64,000 bases of DNA from Alphaproteobacteria bacterium (lineage in GTDB: Bacteria; Pseudomonadota; Alphaproteobacteria; SMXS01), in NCBI GenBank assembly GCA_028284945.1, contig JANQQJ010000028.1, forward strand, positions 157,025 through 221,024, given 5' to 3'. This document shows, piece by piece, positions 31,902 through 41,016 of the stretch. The stretch's first letter is position 1; every line of letters starts with the position of its first letter. The notes below the pieces were generated by a model. It ran no database searches. It had not been told where the DNA came from and saw only the letters and a program-made list of their open reading frames with translations. The position numbers and the translations under genes are program-made.

Positions 31902-32810
31902 TCATTTGCCCGGGTTGTCCCATTCCGGTAGCGGGTCATGCAGAAGTTCCGCGACCTCATTGCGAATTCGAGCAAGGTCGTCGGCCAGCAACGTGACAAG
32001 CTCGTCCCGGGGTAATTCATCAGGTGGAATTATGTTCGAGTAGAGCAGCGGCCGCAGGCTTTCTTTCAGCCAGGCCGGCGCACCTTTACTCGCCCGCCGC
32101 CAAATTTTTGTTCGTTGAACGTCGGCGTTGACTGAAGCGAACAACCGCCTGGGCTTACCAACACGACTGGGTGTGACGTTATCTGCCGCGTGATTGCCCT
32201 TATCCAGCGCCGGGACGTAATCGAGCTCAAGCCATTCATGCAGCTCGCGAAGATAGCGCGCCGGATCTTTCCGAAGCCGCTCCGACACCAGAATTTTGAT
32301 ATTCTCCCGCGGGAATACGTTGGTGAAAGCGGCGATTTGCTTTCCGTAGTCTGATTTCTCAAAAAGCATTGGGCGGGTTTTGACCGCCTGCAAAAGAGGT
32401 TCCTTGAACATTCCCACACGGTAGCCCTGCAGATAATGGCTGATGATGCGAGAGACGGGCTCTCTCACCAAATAGATGAACCTGCTCTCAGGGTTGTAGG
32501 CATGAATCCGCTCAGGAACGCCCGGGAACAATTCCCTGTGGCTATAACGCTGCGTTGACTCGCCATAATACCTGATTCCATCGGCTTGCTGGAATAGCGC
32601 GTGATAGGCCTCGGGCTCCGACCAGTTCTCCACAAATTTGTCAGCGAACTTTCGATCATCTGGCGCGATGAAATGCGCCGGTTCCTTCTCACGCGACATC
32701 GAAATACAGGGATGCTGGCTCAGCATGTGATGAAGGGCGCTGGTGCCACACTTCATCGCGCCGATGATGAACAAGTTTACTTTAAAGGGGTGGGAAGCAG
32801 AGCTCATCAC
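31902..32810 (-). CDS. PAPS-dependent sulfotransferase family protein
   Basis: A 302-residue sulfotransferase. The 5'-phosphosulfate loop is FIIGAMKCGTSALHHMLSQH (GAMKCGTSAL at 17-26), and the 3'-phosphate segment is RFIYLVREPVSRIISHYLQG. The sequence PAHFIAPDD after REKE is typical of the heparan-sulfate / Stf0-like branch. Bacterial homologues sulfate lipids or cell-surface glycans. No sugar genes adjoin it. The start may be the first or second of two Met codons. Confidence 0.87.
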   Translation of the reverse strand: MMSSASHPFKVNLFIIGAMKCGTSALHHMLSQHPCISMSREKEPAHFIAPDDRKFADKFVENWSEPEAYHALFQQADGIRYYGESTQRYSHRELFPGVPERIHAYNPESRFIYLVREPVSRIISHYLQGYRVGMFKEPLLQAVKTRPMLFEKSDYGKQIAAFTNVFPRENIKILVSERLRKDPARYLRELHEWLELDYVPALDKGNHAADNVTPSRVGKPRRLFASVNADVQRTKIWRRASKGAPAWLKESLRPLLYSNIIPPDELPRDELVTLLADDLARIRNEVAELLHDPLPEWDNPGK

Positions 32811-32839
32811 TTAGGGCCGGGTCTAATCCTTTACCCGGT

Positions 32840-33592
32840 CTACCGCCGCGGTTCGATCGCGACATAGATCGTCCGCGGGCTGCCGGCACGGATAACGTCG
32901 AGGGCGATAGTCTGCCCAGCAACAAGGTTTCGGGCATAGGAGAGTAAATCAGCCGACGACCTTATGGGCGCACCGTCAATTGCTGTTATCATATCGCCTT
33001 CCATAACCCCGGCGCGGCGGGCAGGGCTTCGATTGAGTGTGCCTTCGACAAAGGCACCGGGCACACCATCAAGCCTGAGCCGGGCCGCTTCAATAGGCTC
33101 CAGATCATCGATCTCAACGCCCAGCCATCCGGGGATGGGCGGGGGTGGCGGGATGCTATTTAAGGCTGACTGACGAAGCCGACGGTCGAGCGAAACAATC
33201 TGCCGCATCAGGTCGACCCGCCGCTGCCCCAACAGCCCTTCCTCATCCAGACAGGCCCGATACTCGGCGCGCTTGGCATCATAACTGGCAAAATGACTGA
33301 CCGAGCAGGCCCGCCAGCGGGCGTTCAGCAAATTGCGGCCACTACCATCGGCGAAGGCGGCGCACGCTTCGTCGCGGGGCTGCATCGGCGCATCTACCGG
33401 GCCGACATAGGCCAGAACAGCCTCTTCAAGCACCGCACAGCGATCACGTACGGCGTCATATCGTGCGGCAACAGACAGGAAGTCGGCCCGCAGGACGGGC
33501 ATCCTGGCTGTATCCGTAGAGACAGGTTGTGCACGAAGCGGACCCGCTATCAACACAGCAGCCAAAACCGCACCGAAAAAACGCAATTTCAT
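32840..33592 (-). CDS. Secreted PDZ-domain protein
   Basis: A 250-residue exported protein. The signal peptide KLRFFGAVLAAVLIAGPLRA precedes a helical middle with four cysteines (RDRCAVL, RDEACAAF, WRACSVS, YRACLDEE). A C-terminal PDZ domain is clear: WLGVEIDDLEPIEAARLRLD, GVPGAFVEGTLNRSPARRAG then VMEGDMITAIDGAPIRSSAD. This resembles HtrA PDZ domains, but no protease domain is present. It may bind peptide tails in the periplasm or at the membrane. An upstream in-frame extension overlaps the divergent yaaA gene and is not likely coding. Confidence 0.72.
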   Translation of the reverse strand: MKLRFFGAVLAAVLIAGPLRAQPVSTDTARMPVLRADFLSVAARYDAVRDRCAVLEEAVLAYVGPVDAPMQPRDEACAAFADGSGRNLLNARWRACSVSHFASYDAKRAEYRACLDEEGLLGQRRVDLMRQIVSLDRRLRQSALNSIPPPPPIPGWLGVEIDDLEPIEAARLRLDGVPGAFVEGTLNRSPARRAGVMEGDMITAIDGAPIRSSADLLSYARNLVAGQTIALDVIRAGSPRTIYVAIEPRR

Positions 33593-33688
33593 CCCCCCGA
33601 AGGCCCAACTAATCGTTCGCTGAACGCGACTCGCCGCTATAATTCCGCAGCTTAAACCGAATTGCCAGCCCACAGACCCGGGAAGCCC

Positions 33689-34450
33689 ATGCTCGCCGTT
33701 ATATCGCCTGCCAAAACTCTCGACTTCGGACCATTGCCGCACCCTGTCGACGCAACCATTCCTGAATTTGCAGACGACGCTGTGCGTCTCGCCCGGGCGG
33801 CGAAACGCCTGAGCCGGAAAAAACTGCGCCAGATGATGGATATTAGCCCCAAACTGGCTGACCTCAACTATCAACGGTTTCAACACTTCGATCCAGACCC
33901 GGAGACCCGTGGAGCCAAACCCGCTGTTCATGCCTTCAAGGGCGATACCTATGTCGGGTTGGATGCAGCGTCTGTCAAACCCGACGATATGAACTATGCG
34001 CAGGACCATGTGCGAATTCTCTCGGGGCTCTATGGATTGCTCCGGCCATTTGACCGGATTCAGCCCTATCGTCTGGAAATGCATGTCCATCTGAAGACGC
34101 GGCGCGGCCCCAATCTCTATGCAGCCTGGGGCGAAAAACTGGCCGAGGCGCTCAACGAGGCAGAGCAGAACGTTATCGTCAATGTCGCCTCTGCCGAGTA
34201 CTGGAAGGCGGCAAGAGCCGATCTGCTCAAGGCCCAAGTCATCACGCCCAACTTCCTTGAAGTGAAGGATGGCGTTGCCAAACCGCAAAGCCTGTTCCTA
34301 AAACGCGCCCGCGGCATGATGACCCGGTTCATCATTGAAAACCGGGTATCGGACCCGGCAGAACTGGAAAACTTCACTGAAGGCGGTTACCGCTTCATGC
34401 CCGCGCTATCGACCCCGGACCGCCCTATTTTCCATCGCGCGCAGCCTTAG
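33689..34450 (+). CDS. yaaA: YaaA family peroxide-stress protein
   Basis: A 253-residue YaaA (DUF328) protein. The start is MLAVISPAKTLDFGPLPHPV, followed by KLADLNYQRFQHFD, AVHAFKGDTYVGLDA, ILSGLYGLLRPFDRIQPYRL then EMHVHLKTRRGPNLYAAWGE. The C-terminal NFLEVKDGVAKPQSLFLKRA and RGMMTRFIIENR carry the conserved family ending. In E. coli YaaA lowers free iron and DNA damage during peroxide stress. Its 3' end overlaps the convergent SRPBCC gene by 26 bp. Confidence 0.92.
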   Translation: MLAVISPAKTLDFGPLPHPVDATIPEFADDAVRLARAAKRLSRKKLRQMMDISPKLADLNYQRFQHFDPDPETRGAKPAVHAFKGDTYVGLDAASVKPDDMNYAQDHVRILSGLYGLLRPFDRIQPYRLEMHVHLKTRRGPNLYAAWGEKLAEALNEAEQNVIVNVASAEYWKAARADLLKAQVITPNFLEVKDGVAKPQSLFLKRARGMMTRFIIENRVSDPAELENFTEGGYRFMPALSTPDRPIFHRAQP

Positions 34451-34853
34451 CCACACTTTCAATCAGGGTGCGGTAGGATGCTTGGAATCCGGCGGCGAAC
34501 CGGTCTGCATCAGCGCCTTCAGGGACCGTCATCCGACCGACCCAGGACACGCGTGACCGGGCTCCATCCAGCGGTTCGACAAGAACACTCGCAAAATAGT
34601 CCTCGATGCCGCCAGGGGCTGGCCCAACAATTGAAAAACACAGTTCCTTTGTAATCGGGTCCATCATTTCGAGCTGTTCGGCGACGTTACGACCGTCGCC
34701 CGTGACCAGGTGCCTAACATCGCCTTCCAGCCGACAACTCTGGATCAGGGACTTGGGCGCCCAGTCGCAAATGCCATCCCAGTCCGCCAGCAGCCGATAG
34801 ATATCGTCGGCGGCTCCGTCGACCTCCATGATGACTTCTGCTTTGGTTGTCAT
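34425..34853 (-). CDS. SRPBCC (polyketide cyclase/START-like) family protein
   Basis: A 142-residue protein of the SRPBCC hydrophobic-pocket fold: MTTKAEVIMEVDGAADDIYR then LLADWDGICDWAPKSLIQSC, a strand VRHLVTGDGRNVAEQLEMMD and the C-terminal helix ADADRFAAGFQASYRTLIES. Members bind lipids, polyketides or aromatics. The ATG at 34853 follows GGGGAGGG. It starts 46 bp from the divergent acyl-CoA synthetase gene, so the two probably share a regulatory region. Confidence 0.8.
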   Translation of the reverse strand: MTTKAEVIMEVDGAADDIYRLLADWDGICDWAPKSLIQSCRLEGDVRHLVTGDGRNVAEQLEMMDPITKELCFSIVGPAPGGIEDYFASVLVEPLDGARSRVSWVGRMTVPEGADADRFAAGFQASYRTLIESVAKAARDGK

Positions 34854-34899
34854 GCCATCGCCCTCCCCATAAAGTCGGTGTCCGTTGGGGAGACAGACT

Positions 34900-36537
34900 A
34901 TGAACAAGCACCGCATCGAAGCAACCACGCTGGGCGACCTGCTGTTGAAAGCGGCTGACCGTCACCCGGACCGCGATGCGATGGTTTTTCCCGAGAGCCG
35001 CTGGACCTATGCCGAGCTAACCGAACGCGCCTATGCCCGCGCCCGGTCTTTGATCGCGATGGGGGTGAAACCCGGCGACAATGTCGGCCTGCTGATGCCC
35101 AACTGTATGGTTTATGTCGAGTTGTTGCTGGGGTGTGTGCTGACCGGCGCGGTAGCCGTGCCAATCAATGCAAGATTCAAAGCCCACGAAATGGGCTATG
35201 TGATCGAAAATGCCGATCTCGTCGCGCTGTTCACCACCGACATGATCTCTGAATATGCAGACTTCGCCCAAGTATTAGACGCGGCCTTTCCGGATCTGAA
35301 AGATCAGGACGCAGCGGCCCAACTGACCCTGACCGGCGCCCCGAAGCTGAAATCAATAGTTATGTATGGTGATAGCCGGCCAGCAGGGTTCATGACATTT
35401 GACGCGTTTGATGCTTTGTCCACTGGCGCGACGGACCAGCAGGTCGACGCCAACCGGGTGATGATCACACTGAGCGACCCGTGCATTATGATGTACACGT
35501 CGGGCACGACCGCCAATCCCAAGGGCTGCCCGCTAACCCATGAGAACCTGGTCCGCAGCGGCATCAACATGAACCGCGAGCGCTATTTCATGACGCCAGA
35601 CGACCGGTTCTGGGACCCGCTGCCGATCTTTCATATGTCTTTCATTCTGCCGCTGATGGCCTGTTTCGATGCGGGCGCGGCACTGCTGTCGATGACTCAC
35701 TTTGAAGCCGGGGCCGCGATCAAGATGATGGTGGATGAAAAGGCGACCATCGCGTTCCCCGCCTTCCCGACCATCATGACCGCGATCATCGACCACCCGG
35801 ATTTCAAAACCGCCGACCTGTCCCAGGTGCATCGCCTCAACAATGTCGCGCCGCCTGACACGATGCGGCTGTTTCAGGACGCGTTTCCGCAAGCCGTGCA
35901 AACGGCGGCATTCGGCCTTACGGAGGTCAGCGGTGTCGTCTCGTTCGGCCACCCTGATGACCCGGAACAAACCCGGCTTGAAGGCTGTGGCCGGCCGTTC
36001 CCCGGCACGGAAGTCTCCATTGTCGATTTCGAGACCCGTGAGCCCCTGCCGCCTGGCGAACGGGGTGAAATCCGTATCCGCGGCTACTGCGTCTTTCCCG
36101 GATACTACAAAGACCCTGAAAAGACCGCAGCCTGTTTCGAGGACGGCTGGTTCTGCACCGGAGACTTGTGTTCAGTGGATGAAGACGGGTTCATCTATTT
36201 CCATGGCCGCCTGAAAGACATGTTGAAAGTTGGCGGCGAGAATGTCGCAGCGGTTGAGATCGAGAGCTATTTGTCCAACCACCCAGCAGTAAAGCTGGCC
36301 CAGGTGGTCGGCGTGCCTGACCCGCGCCTGCAGGAAGTGGCCGCAGCGTTTATTGAACTGAAAGACGGCGCCACCGCGACCGAACAGGAGATTATCGACT
36401 TCTGCAAAGGCAAGATCGCCAGCTTCAAAGTGCCCCGCTATGTACGCTTCGTGACCGAGTGGCCGATGTCCTCCACCAAGGTGCAGAAGTTCAAACTGCG
36501 GGATGATTTCGTCGCTGAACAGGCATCAGCAGAATAG
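34900..36537 (+). CDS. AMP-dependent acyl-CoA synthetase/ligase
   Basis: A 545-residue adenylate-forming enzyme that activates a carboxylic acid to its CoA thioester. The P-loop is MYTSGTTANPKGCPLTHENL; other core motifs are AAFGLTEVSG, WFCTGDLCSVDEDGFIYFHG and RLKDMLKVGGENVAAVEIES. The C-terminal catalytic Lys is in PMSSTKVQKFKL. The length is normal and the protein complete. It follows a GGGGAGAC ribosome binding site. The likely substrate is a medium-chain or aromatic acid, in line with the neighbouring reductase, but is not determined. Confidence 0.9.
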   Translation: MNKHRIEATTLGDLLLKAADRHPDRDAMVFPESRWTYAELTERAYARARSLIAMGVKPGDNVGLLMPNCMVYVELLLGCVLTGAVAVPINARFKAHEMGYVIENADLVALFTTDMISEYADFAQVLDAAFPDLKDQDAAAQLTLTGAPKLKSIVMYGDSRPAGFMTFDAFDALSTGATDQQVDANRVMITLSDPCIMMYTSGTTANPKGCPLTHENLVRSGINMNRERYFMTPDDRFWDPLPIFHMSFILPLMACFDAGAALLSMTHFEAGAAIKMMVDEKATIAFPAFPTIMTAIIDHPDFKTADLSQVHRLNNVAPPDTMRLFQDAFPQAVQTAAFGLTEVSGVVSFGHPDDPEQTRLEGCGRPFPGTEVSIVDFETREPLPPGERGEIRIRGYCVFPGYYKDPEKTAACFEDGWFCTGDLCSVDEDGFIYFHGRLKDMLKVGGENVAAVEIESYLSNHPAVKLAQVVGVPDPRLQEVAAAFIELKDGATATEQEIIDFCKGKIASFKVPRYVRFVTEWPMSSTKVQKFKLRDDFVAEQASAE

Positions 36538-36540
36538 TCG

Positions 36541-38496
36541 TTAGACTCTCCGTCCCGCCAAATTTCCTTGAGCAAAAGCGGCTGGCAGATATGCCGGCCC
36601 ACCGGCATCGCCGACCACATGGATGGGTACGCCAGCGCTGGACAGGTGTTCGGCCAGATCGTTGTCGGGTCTGTTTTCGGTCACCAAAACAACCGTTTCT
36701 GCCGACGTTGACTGAGACGGCCAACCCTCTAGCGATCCGATCACAACCTCGTCTTCGGTAACCTTTTCAATATAGGCCCGGGTGATCAGCTTGAACCGGC
36801 CGTCCTTATTGAGCCGCTCAAGCGCCGGCGTTGCCGCCAGGTTCGGCATCATCTTGGGCGCAAAAACCGGCTGTGTGGTCACAAAGGTCACATGCGCCCC
36901 CTGTTCCACCAGATATTCCGCGGCGCCTATGCCCTCATAGGCGCCGACATCGTCCAGCACGACTGCAGTCTCGCCGATCTGGTTGTGCATGCCAGTCAGG
37001 AGTTGCTGGGTCGAAACCACATGATCCTGCCCAACACCTTGCACCTCTTCATCCGGGCGCTCGGCGACCTTGCCGTCGAGACGTGGGTTGGCGCCCGTGG
37101 CCAAGATCACAACATCCGGGCCCATATCACGGATCAGTTCCGGCGTAACACGGGTTTCCAGCAAAACAACGACCCCGCGCCGGTCCATCTCGGCCTCCAG
37201 CCAATCGGCAACGTCGCCGATGGACTCGTGTTTGGGCGCCAGGCGGGCAACCCGAAGCGTGCCGCCCAGAGAGGCCGACGCTTCAGCCAAAGTCACCCGA
37301 TGGCCGCGCTGTGCCGCGACACGCGCCGCTTCCATGCCGGACGCACCGCCGCCTACCACCAGCACCTTCTTCGGCGCATCCGCTGTTTCGAGCCGGTCAT
37401 CACCGAGACGCAATTCGTGGCCGGCCGCAACATTGACCGTACAGCCAACCCGGCCCTGCATCAGGCCGCCCAGGCACCCCTGATTGCAGCCGATACAGGG
37501 GCGCACCTCATGCGCGCGGCCTGCCGTGGTTTTGTTGACGATGTCAGGGTCGGCAATATGCGCCCGGGTCATGCCGACCAGATCGGCCATGCCCTGGGCA
37601 ATCACCTGCTCTGCATCTTCCAGCGTCCTGAATCGGCCTGTTACCACAGTCGGAATATTGGCCAGCTTGGTAAGAGGCGCGCTCGACGGCAGTTCATAGC
37701 CAGTGTCCTCGTGCATCCCGCCGATGATCTTGTGGCTGTTATTGGAACTGCCGTGGGACACGTTCAGATAGTCGAGAATGCCCTCCTGCATCAGGCGGTT
37801 AACGATCTCGACATGCTCATCGACGTTCAGCCCGCCGGGGAAATTATGGGGTCCTACGCGGGTGCCCATGACGAAGTCGGACCCGACTATGTCCCTGACA
37901 GCATGCAGGATTTCCAGATAGAACCGCATCCGGTTTTCAAAACTGCCGCCATAGTCGTCATCACGATGGTTGGTCGTCTCGCTGATGAATTGCTGGATCA
38001 GGAAATTGTGCGCGCCATGAATCTCGACACCGTGCAGCCCGCCTTCCTTCGCCCGGCGCGCCGCCTGCGCAAAGGCGTCGACCACCTCGTCGATCTCATC
38101 TTTGGTCATGGCGTGGGTCACCATGCCGATATGCGGTAACGGAATTTCCGATGCTGACCAGGGCCGCATCCAGGGCGCTGCCTGATACATGCCCATATGG
38201 TTGATCTGTGAGAACATGCGCATGCCATGGGGTTCAACCTTGCGCATCAGGATTTCATAACGCGGAATAATCGCATCGTCCCATGCATGCAGGGTCATCG
38301 GCCCGGTCCAGTGAACACTTGATGCCTCGATCATCGAGAGGCCAACACCACCCTTTGCGCGCGCTTCATGATAGGCGATCAAATCGTCCGACATCGCCCC
38401 GTCACCCAGATTGGTGCCGTGGGCGGTGCGGGTGACCCGGTTTTTGATCTCAAGTCCGTTGATCGTGATCGGGCTCAGGACATGATCCAGCGCCAT
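36541..38496 (-). CDS. Old-yellow-enzyme family reductase with 4Fe-4S and FAD domains
   Basis: A 651-residue protein of the 2,4-dienoyl-CoA reductase / trimethylamine dehydrogenase type. The N-terminal FMN barrel has LDHVLSPITINGLEIKNRV and the catalytic EIHGAHNFLIQQFI with the usual HxxH. The iron-sulfur motif C334-IG-C337-NQG-C341 with C352 is complete. A FAD-binding GGGASGMEAARVAAQRGH and an NAD(P) domain follow. It uses NAD(P)H to reduce unsaturated acyl-CoA or similar substrates. The ATG at 38496 is preceded by GGGGGAACAG. It is convergent with the acyl-CoA synthetase gene, 3 bp apart. Confidence 0.9.
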   Translation of the reverse strand: MALDHVLSPITINGLEIKNRVTRTAHGTNLGDGAMSDDLIAYHEARAKGGVGLSMIEASSVHWTGPMTLHAWDDAIIPRYEILMRKVEPHGMRMFSQINHMGMYQAAPWMRPWSASEIPLPHIGMVTHAMTKDEIDEVVDAFAQAARRAKEGGLHGVEIHGAHNFLIQQFISETTNHRDDDYGGSFENRMRFYLEILHAVRDIVGSDFVMGTRVGPHNFPGGLNVDEHVEIVNRLMQEGILDYLNVSHGSSNNSHKIIGGMHEDTGYELPSSAPLTKLANIPTVVTGRFRTLEDAEQVIAQGMADLVGMTRAHIADPDIVNKTTAGRAHEVRPCIGCNQGCLGGLMQGRVGCTVNVAAGHELRLGDDRLETADAPKKVLVVGGGASGMEAARVAAQRGHRVTLAEASASLGGTLRVARLAPKHESIGDVADWLEAEMDRRGVVVLLETRVTPELIRDMGPDVVILATGANPRLDGKVAERPDEEVQGVGQDHVVSTQQLLTGMHNQIGETAVVLDDVGAYEGIGAAEYLVEQGAHVTFVTTQPVFAPKMMPNLAATPALERLNKDGRFKLITRAYIEKVTEDEVVIGSLEGWPSQSTSAETVVLVTENRPDNDLAEHLSSAGVPIHVVGDAGGPAYLPAAFAQGNLAGRRV

Positions 38497-38653
38497 CTGT
38501 TCCCCCTTTTCTGCTTCCCCACACGCCATGATGGGGGCCGGTCGACCGCAGGTCAAACCCGGCTGAGCCACGTCCTCACAGCGATTTGACCCATCGTGCA
38601 GTGTCCGGAACAGCATCCCGGTCTACATCTGTTGGACCACACGGAATGAGCCC

Positions 38654-39343
38654 ATGCACCAACTTGCTACTGTCTTGATGATTGGCCTGCTTGCCGCCGG
38701 GACGGCAAACGCACAGCCGCTTTCAACCCCGCCCGACCTGGCTGCTGCTGGCTGGAAGACCTACAAGTTCGGTGATGGCGACCCAGCAAGGTTTATCGGC
38801 CACGAAGATGGCAGGCTGGAAGTCTACACCTATAGCTCAACGTCCATGCTGTTTCGAGAATTTACGGCCGATGACGACCCGGGCGAGAAAGTCCACTGGC
38901 GCTGGCGGGTCGATCAAGCAACGCCCGCGACCGACCTAAGCCGCAAGGGTGGTGATGACCGGTCGCTCGCCGTTCACATCTGGTTTCCTGAATCGAAGGG
39001 CCACGGGCCGGGCTTGTTCACACGGATTGGCCGTGGACTAGCGCGGTCATTCGGCGCCCCCGTACCGGGCAACGCAATCACCTATGTCTGGGGCGGTGAA
39101 CAGGCGCCGGGAACGGTTTTGCCCAATCCCTATTTCAAAGATGGTGTCATCATCGTTCTGGAAGACAATGACGCGCCGCTTAAGACCTGGCGCGATGTTG
39201 AGATCAACTGGCGCGCGGACTTCACAAATGCGTTTGGCTGGACACCACCGAACCCCAGCCTCATCGCGATATCCGCCGATAGCGATGACACGGCAAGCCA
39301 GAGCCAGGGCTTCATCACCGATATCCGGCTATCACAGGACTAG
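38654..39343 (+). CDS. DUF3047 secreted protein
   Basis: A 229-residue protein with a signal peptide (MHQLATVLMIGLLAAGTANA). Family-typical blocks are SSTSMLFREFTADD, HWRWRVDQATP, DRSLAVHIWFP, AITYVWGG and DVEINWRADF with LIAISADSDDT at the end. The repeated Trp and Arg strands give the beta-rich DUF3047 fold. It is probably periplasmic or lipid-associated; function is unknown. Monocistronic, followed by a dispersed repeat. Confidence 0.83.
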   Translation: MHQLATVLMIGLLAAGTANAQPLSTPPDLAAAGWKTYKFGDGDPARFIGHEDGRLEVYTYSSTSMLFREFTADDDPGEKVHWRWRVDQATPATDLSRKGGDDRSLAVHIWFPESKGHGPGLFTRIGRGLARSFGAPVPGNAITYVWGGEQAPGTVLPNPYFKDGVIIVLEDNDAPLKTWRDVEINWRADFTNAFGWTPPNPSLIAISADSDDTASQSQGFITDIRLSQD

Positions 39344-39367
39344 CACGGTCTTCAAAAACTCAAAAAA

Positions 39368-39502
39368 CGTCATTGCGAGGAGGCGCCTGCCAACGAAGCA
39401 ATCCAGAATCGTCTAAGTGTCGGACGATTTTCTGGATCGCATCGGCTGCTCCCGCCTTCGCCCTATTGGCTTCGGCGGGCAAGCTGCAGCCTCGCGATGA
39501 CG
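39368..39502. repeat. Dispersed palindromic repeat, copy 4
   Basis: Begins CGTCATTGCGAGGAGGCGCC and ends CTCGCGATGACG. Inner arms are GAAGCAATCCAGAATCGTC and GACGATTTTCTGGATCGC, a longer and cleaner hairpin than in the other copies. It lies between the DUF3047 gene and the convergent glycosyltransferase gene, and is the longest of the four at 135 bp. Confidence 0.85.
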
Positions 39503-39535
39503 ATGTTGTGGATTCATCGGCGGCCGGCTATGCCA

Positions 39536-40216
39536 CTACTTCAGCGCCTCATACATGCGCGCCAACCGTGCTGGTGATACGCCGAGCGCATAGAGCGCAT
39601 GCATCTTGATCCAGCCCCAAACGATGTTGGGCCAGGTCCGGCCCTCAAACCGGCGCGATGACGTGATCACGGGTGGCTCCTGGATACAAATTGTCCGGCC
39701 CGCGCGCTCCATCCGCCGGACGAAATCGTAATCTTCCATCAACGGGATACCGCGAATTCCCCCCAAACGGTCATAGACCGAACGCCGGACAAATATGGCC
39801 GAGTCACCATAGTAGTTTCCGCGACGGCGCATCCAGGCATAGAACCGGGTCAGATCCTGACAAAACTCCCGGTCACCTTCGAAAATCACCAGGAAATTAC
39901 CCCCTACCAGGTTCGGGTTAGCCCCCAACGCGCAGACCATGGCGGCGAGCCCACGGGTATCGAAATCTGTATCGGCGTGGAGAAACAACAGGGTCTGCCC
40001 GGAAGACACAGCCACACCAGCCTGTAGCTGAGTGCCGCGCCCCCGTGGTGCAGAGAGCGCCGTGGCCCCGTGCTGCTCTGCAACAGCATCAGAGCCGTCG
40101 GTGCTGCCCCCATCCACGACAATAACCTCATGGGGCACAAGGCTCGACCGTAAGACCGGGAGCAGCCGGTTTAGGTTATCTGCCTCGTTGATGACTGGAA
40201 TGATGATCGAGATCAT
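39536..40216 (-). CDS. TIGR04283-type glycosyltransferase (GT2)
   Basis: A 226-residue family-2 glycosyltransferase. The nucleotide-sugar site is ISIIIPVINEADNLNRLLP, VIVVDGGSTDGS and LLFLHADTDF (DxD-like); the acceptor side has PLMEDYDFVRRMERAG. The compact length, HADTD and MEDYDF patterns fit the TIGR04283 group that is sometimes linked with arsenosugar or similar small-molecule glycosylation. It overlaps the upstream ferritin-like gene by 4 bp, which ties the two together. No arsenic methyltransferase was seen nearby. Confidence 0.82.
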   Translation of the reverse strand: MISIIIPVINEADNLNRLLPVLRSSLVPHEVIVVDGGSTDGSDAVAEQHGATALSAPRGRGTQLQAGVAVSSGQTLLFLHADTDFDTRGLAAMVCALGANPNLVGGNFLVIFEGDREFCQDLTRFYAWMRRRGNYYGDSAIFVRRSVYDRLGGIRGIPLMEDYDFVRRMERAGRTICIQEPPVITSSRRFEGRTWPNIVWGWIKMHALYALGVSPARLARMYEALK

Positions 40217-41016
40217 GCGTCATCTCCAAATCGGTCACCAGGCTGGATCAGGCCAATCGCCCGAAGGGAGCGGGCATGTGTCGCCCAATGCTTCCTCATA
40301 TAAGCATGCTTGAAGATGCCATAGACAGCGCTGTTTCGCCGCCAACCGACCGCCGAGGCATTGTGCCAGAGCTGCTTGATCCAGACATAAATGTCATAAC
40401 GTTCATCGGCAGGCATTTGCGCAATCATGGGTTCGGCATAAAGCTTGCCGAACGCGACATGGCGGGCTTCATCAAGCATGACCCGGCGGCTGACCTGCCG
40501 CAGCAACGGACACTTGAAAGCAGACAACGCGTCCTGCTGCAGCTTGAGCGCTTCGCCTTCCAGCACGATATGGCAGGCGATAACGATGCCCTGCCAGGGG
40601 CCTTTCCAATCCAGCCCTGCTGTAAAGGCTTGCTGGACGGACTCGTCGGCCGGCGCGATATCACCAAGGCGGCCAAGATAGCGGGCGTAAAGACCTTGGT
40701 GCCGCTCTTCGTCTGCGATCTGTGTCTCAAGAAATGCCCGCGCCGATGCGTCCGGGACCATGGGCTGAAGATGCCGAAGCACCCGTGTCGTCGCGTCTTC
40801 GCCATGCATCAGCTGGCTTAGCATGTCGACATAGGTCTTGCGCGGCAGCCACGATGGCGGGTCGACAGGGCCGCGCCAATTGAAGAACTGATGTGCCTGT
40901 TCAGCTTGCTTCGCCTTAGCCAGCAGACCATCGAGCTCCCCCCGCACCCGGTCAGAACCGCTGAACGGCCTCTGGCCTTTGGAGACGAACTCTTTATCGA
41001 ATTGTTCAATGAACAT
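40213..41016 (-). CDS. Ferritin-like diiron protein
   Basis: A 267-residue helical protein with a ferritin-like diiron set: Glu73 (HGEDATTRVL), Glu103 and His106 (DEERHQGLY), Glu155 or Glu153 (LEGEALKLQQ) and Glu183 with His186 (DEARHVAFG). Two E-x-x-H pairs plus two carboxylates is the classical oxygen-activating site. Possible activities include N-oxygenation or a desaturase- or oxygenase-type reaction; sequence does not decide. Translationally coupled to the TIGR04283 glycosyltransferase, so both may modify the same small molecule. Confidence 0.75.
   Translation of the reverse strand: MFIEQFDKEFVSKGQRPFSGSDRVRGELDGLLAKAKQAEQAHQFFNWRGPVDPPSWLPRKTYVDMLSQLMHGEDATTRVLRHLQPMVPDASARAFLETQIADEERHQGLYARYLGRLGDIAPADESVQQAFTAGLDWKGPWQGIVIACHIVLEGEALKLQQDALSAFKCPLLRQVSRRVMLDEARHVAFGKLYAEPMIAQMPADERYDIYVWIKQLWHNASAVGWRRNSAVYGIFKHAYMRKHWATHARSLRAIGLIQPGDRFGDDA

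Noticed and set aside
36892..38139. 415-codon open frame on the plus strand within the OYE-type reductase gene
   Set aside because: Long antisense frames are expected over high-GC genes; the minus-strand protein has complete FMN, 4Fe-4S and FAD motifs, while the plus-strand translation shows no domain.
11511..39502. CRISPR array
   Set aside because: The repeated units are single, far apart and internally palindromic; no regularly spaced repeats or cas genes were seen.
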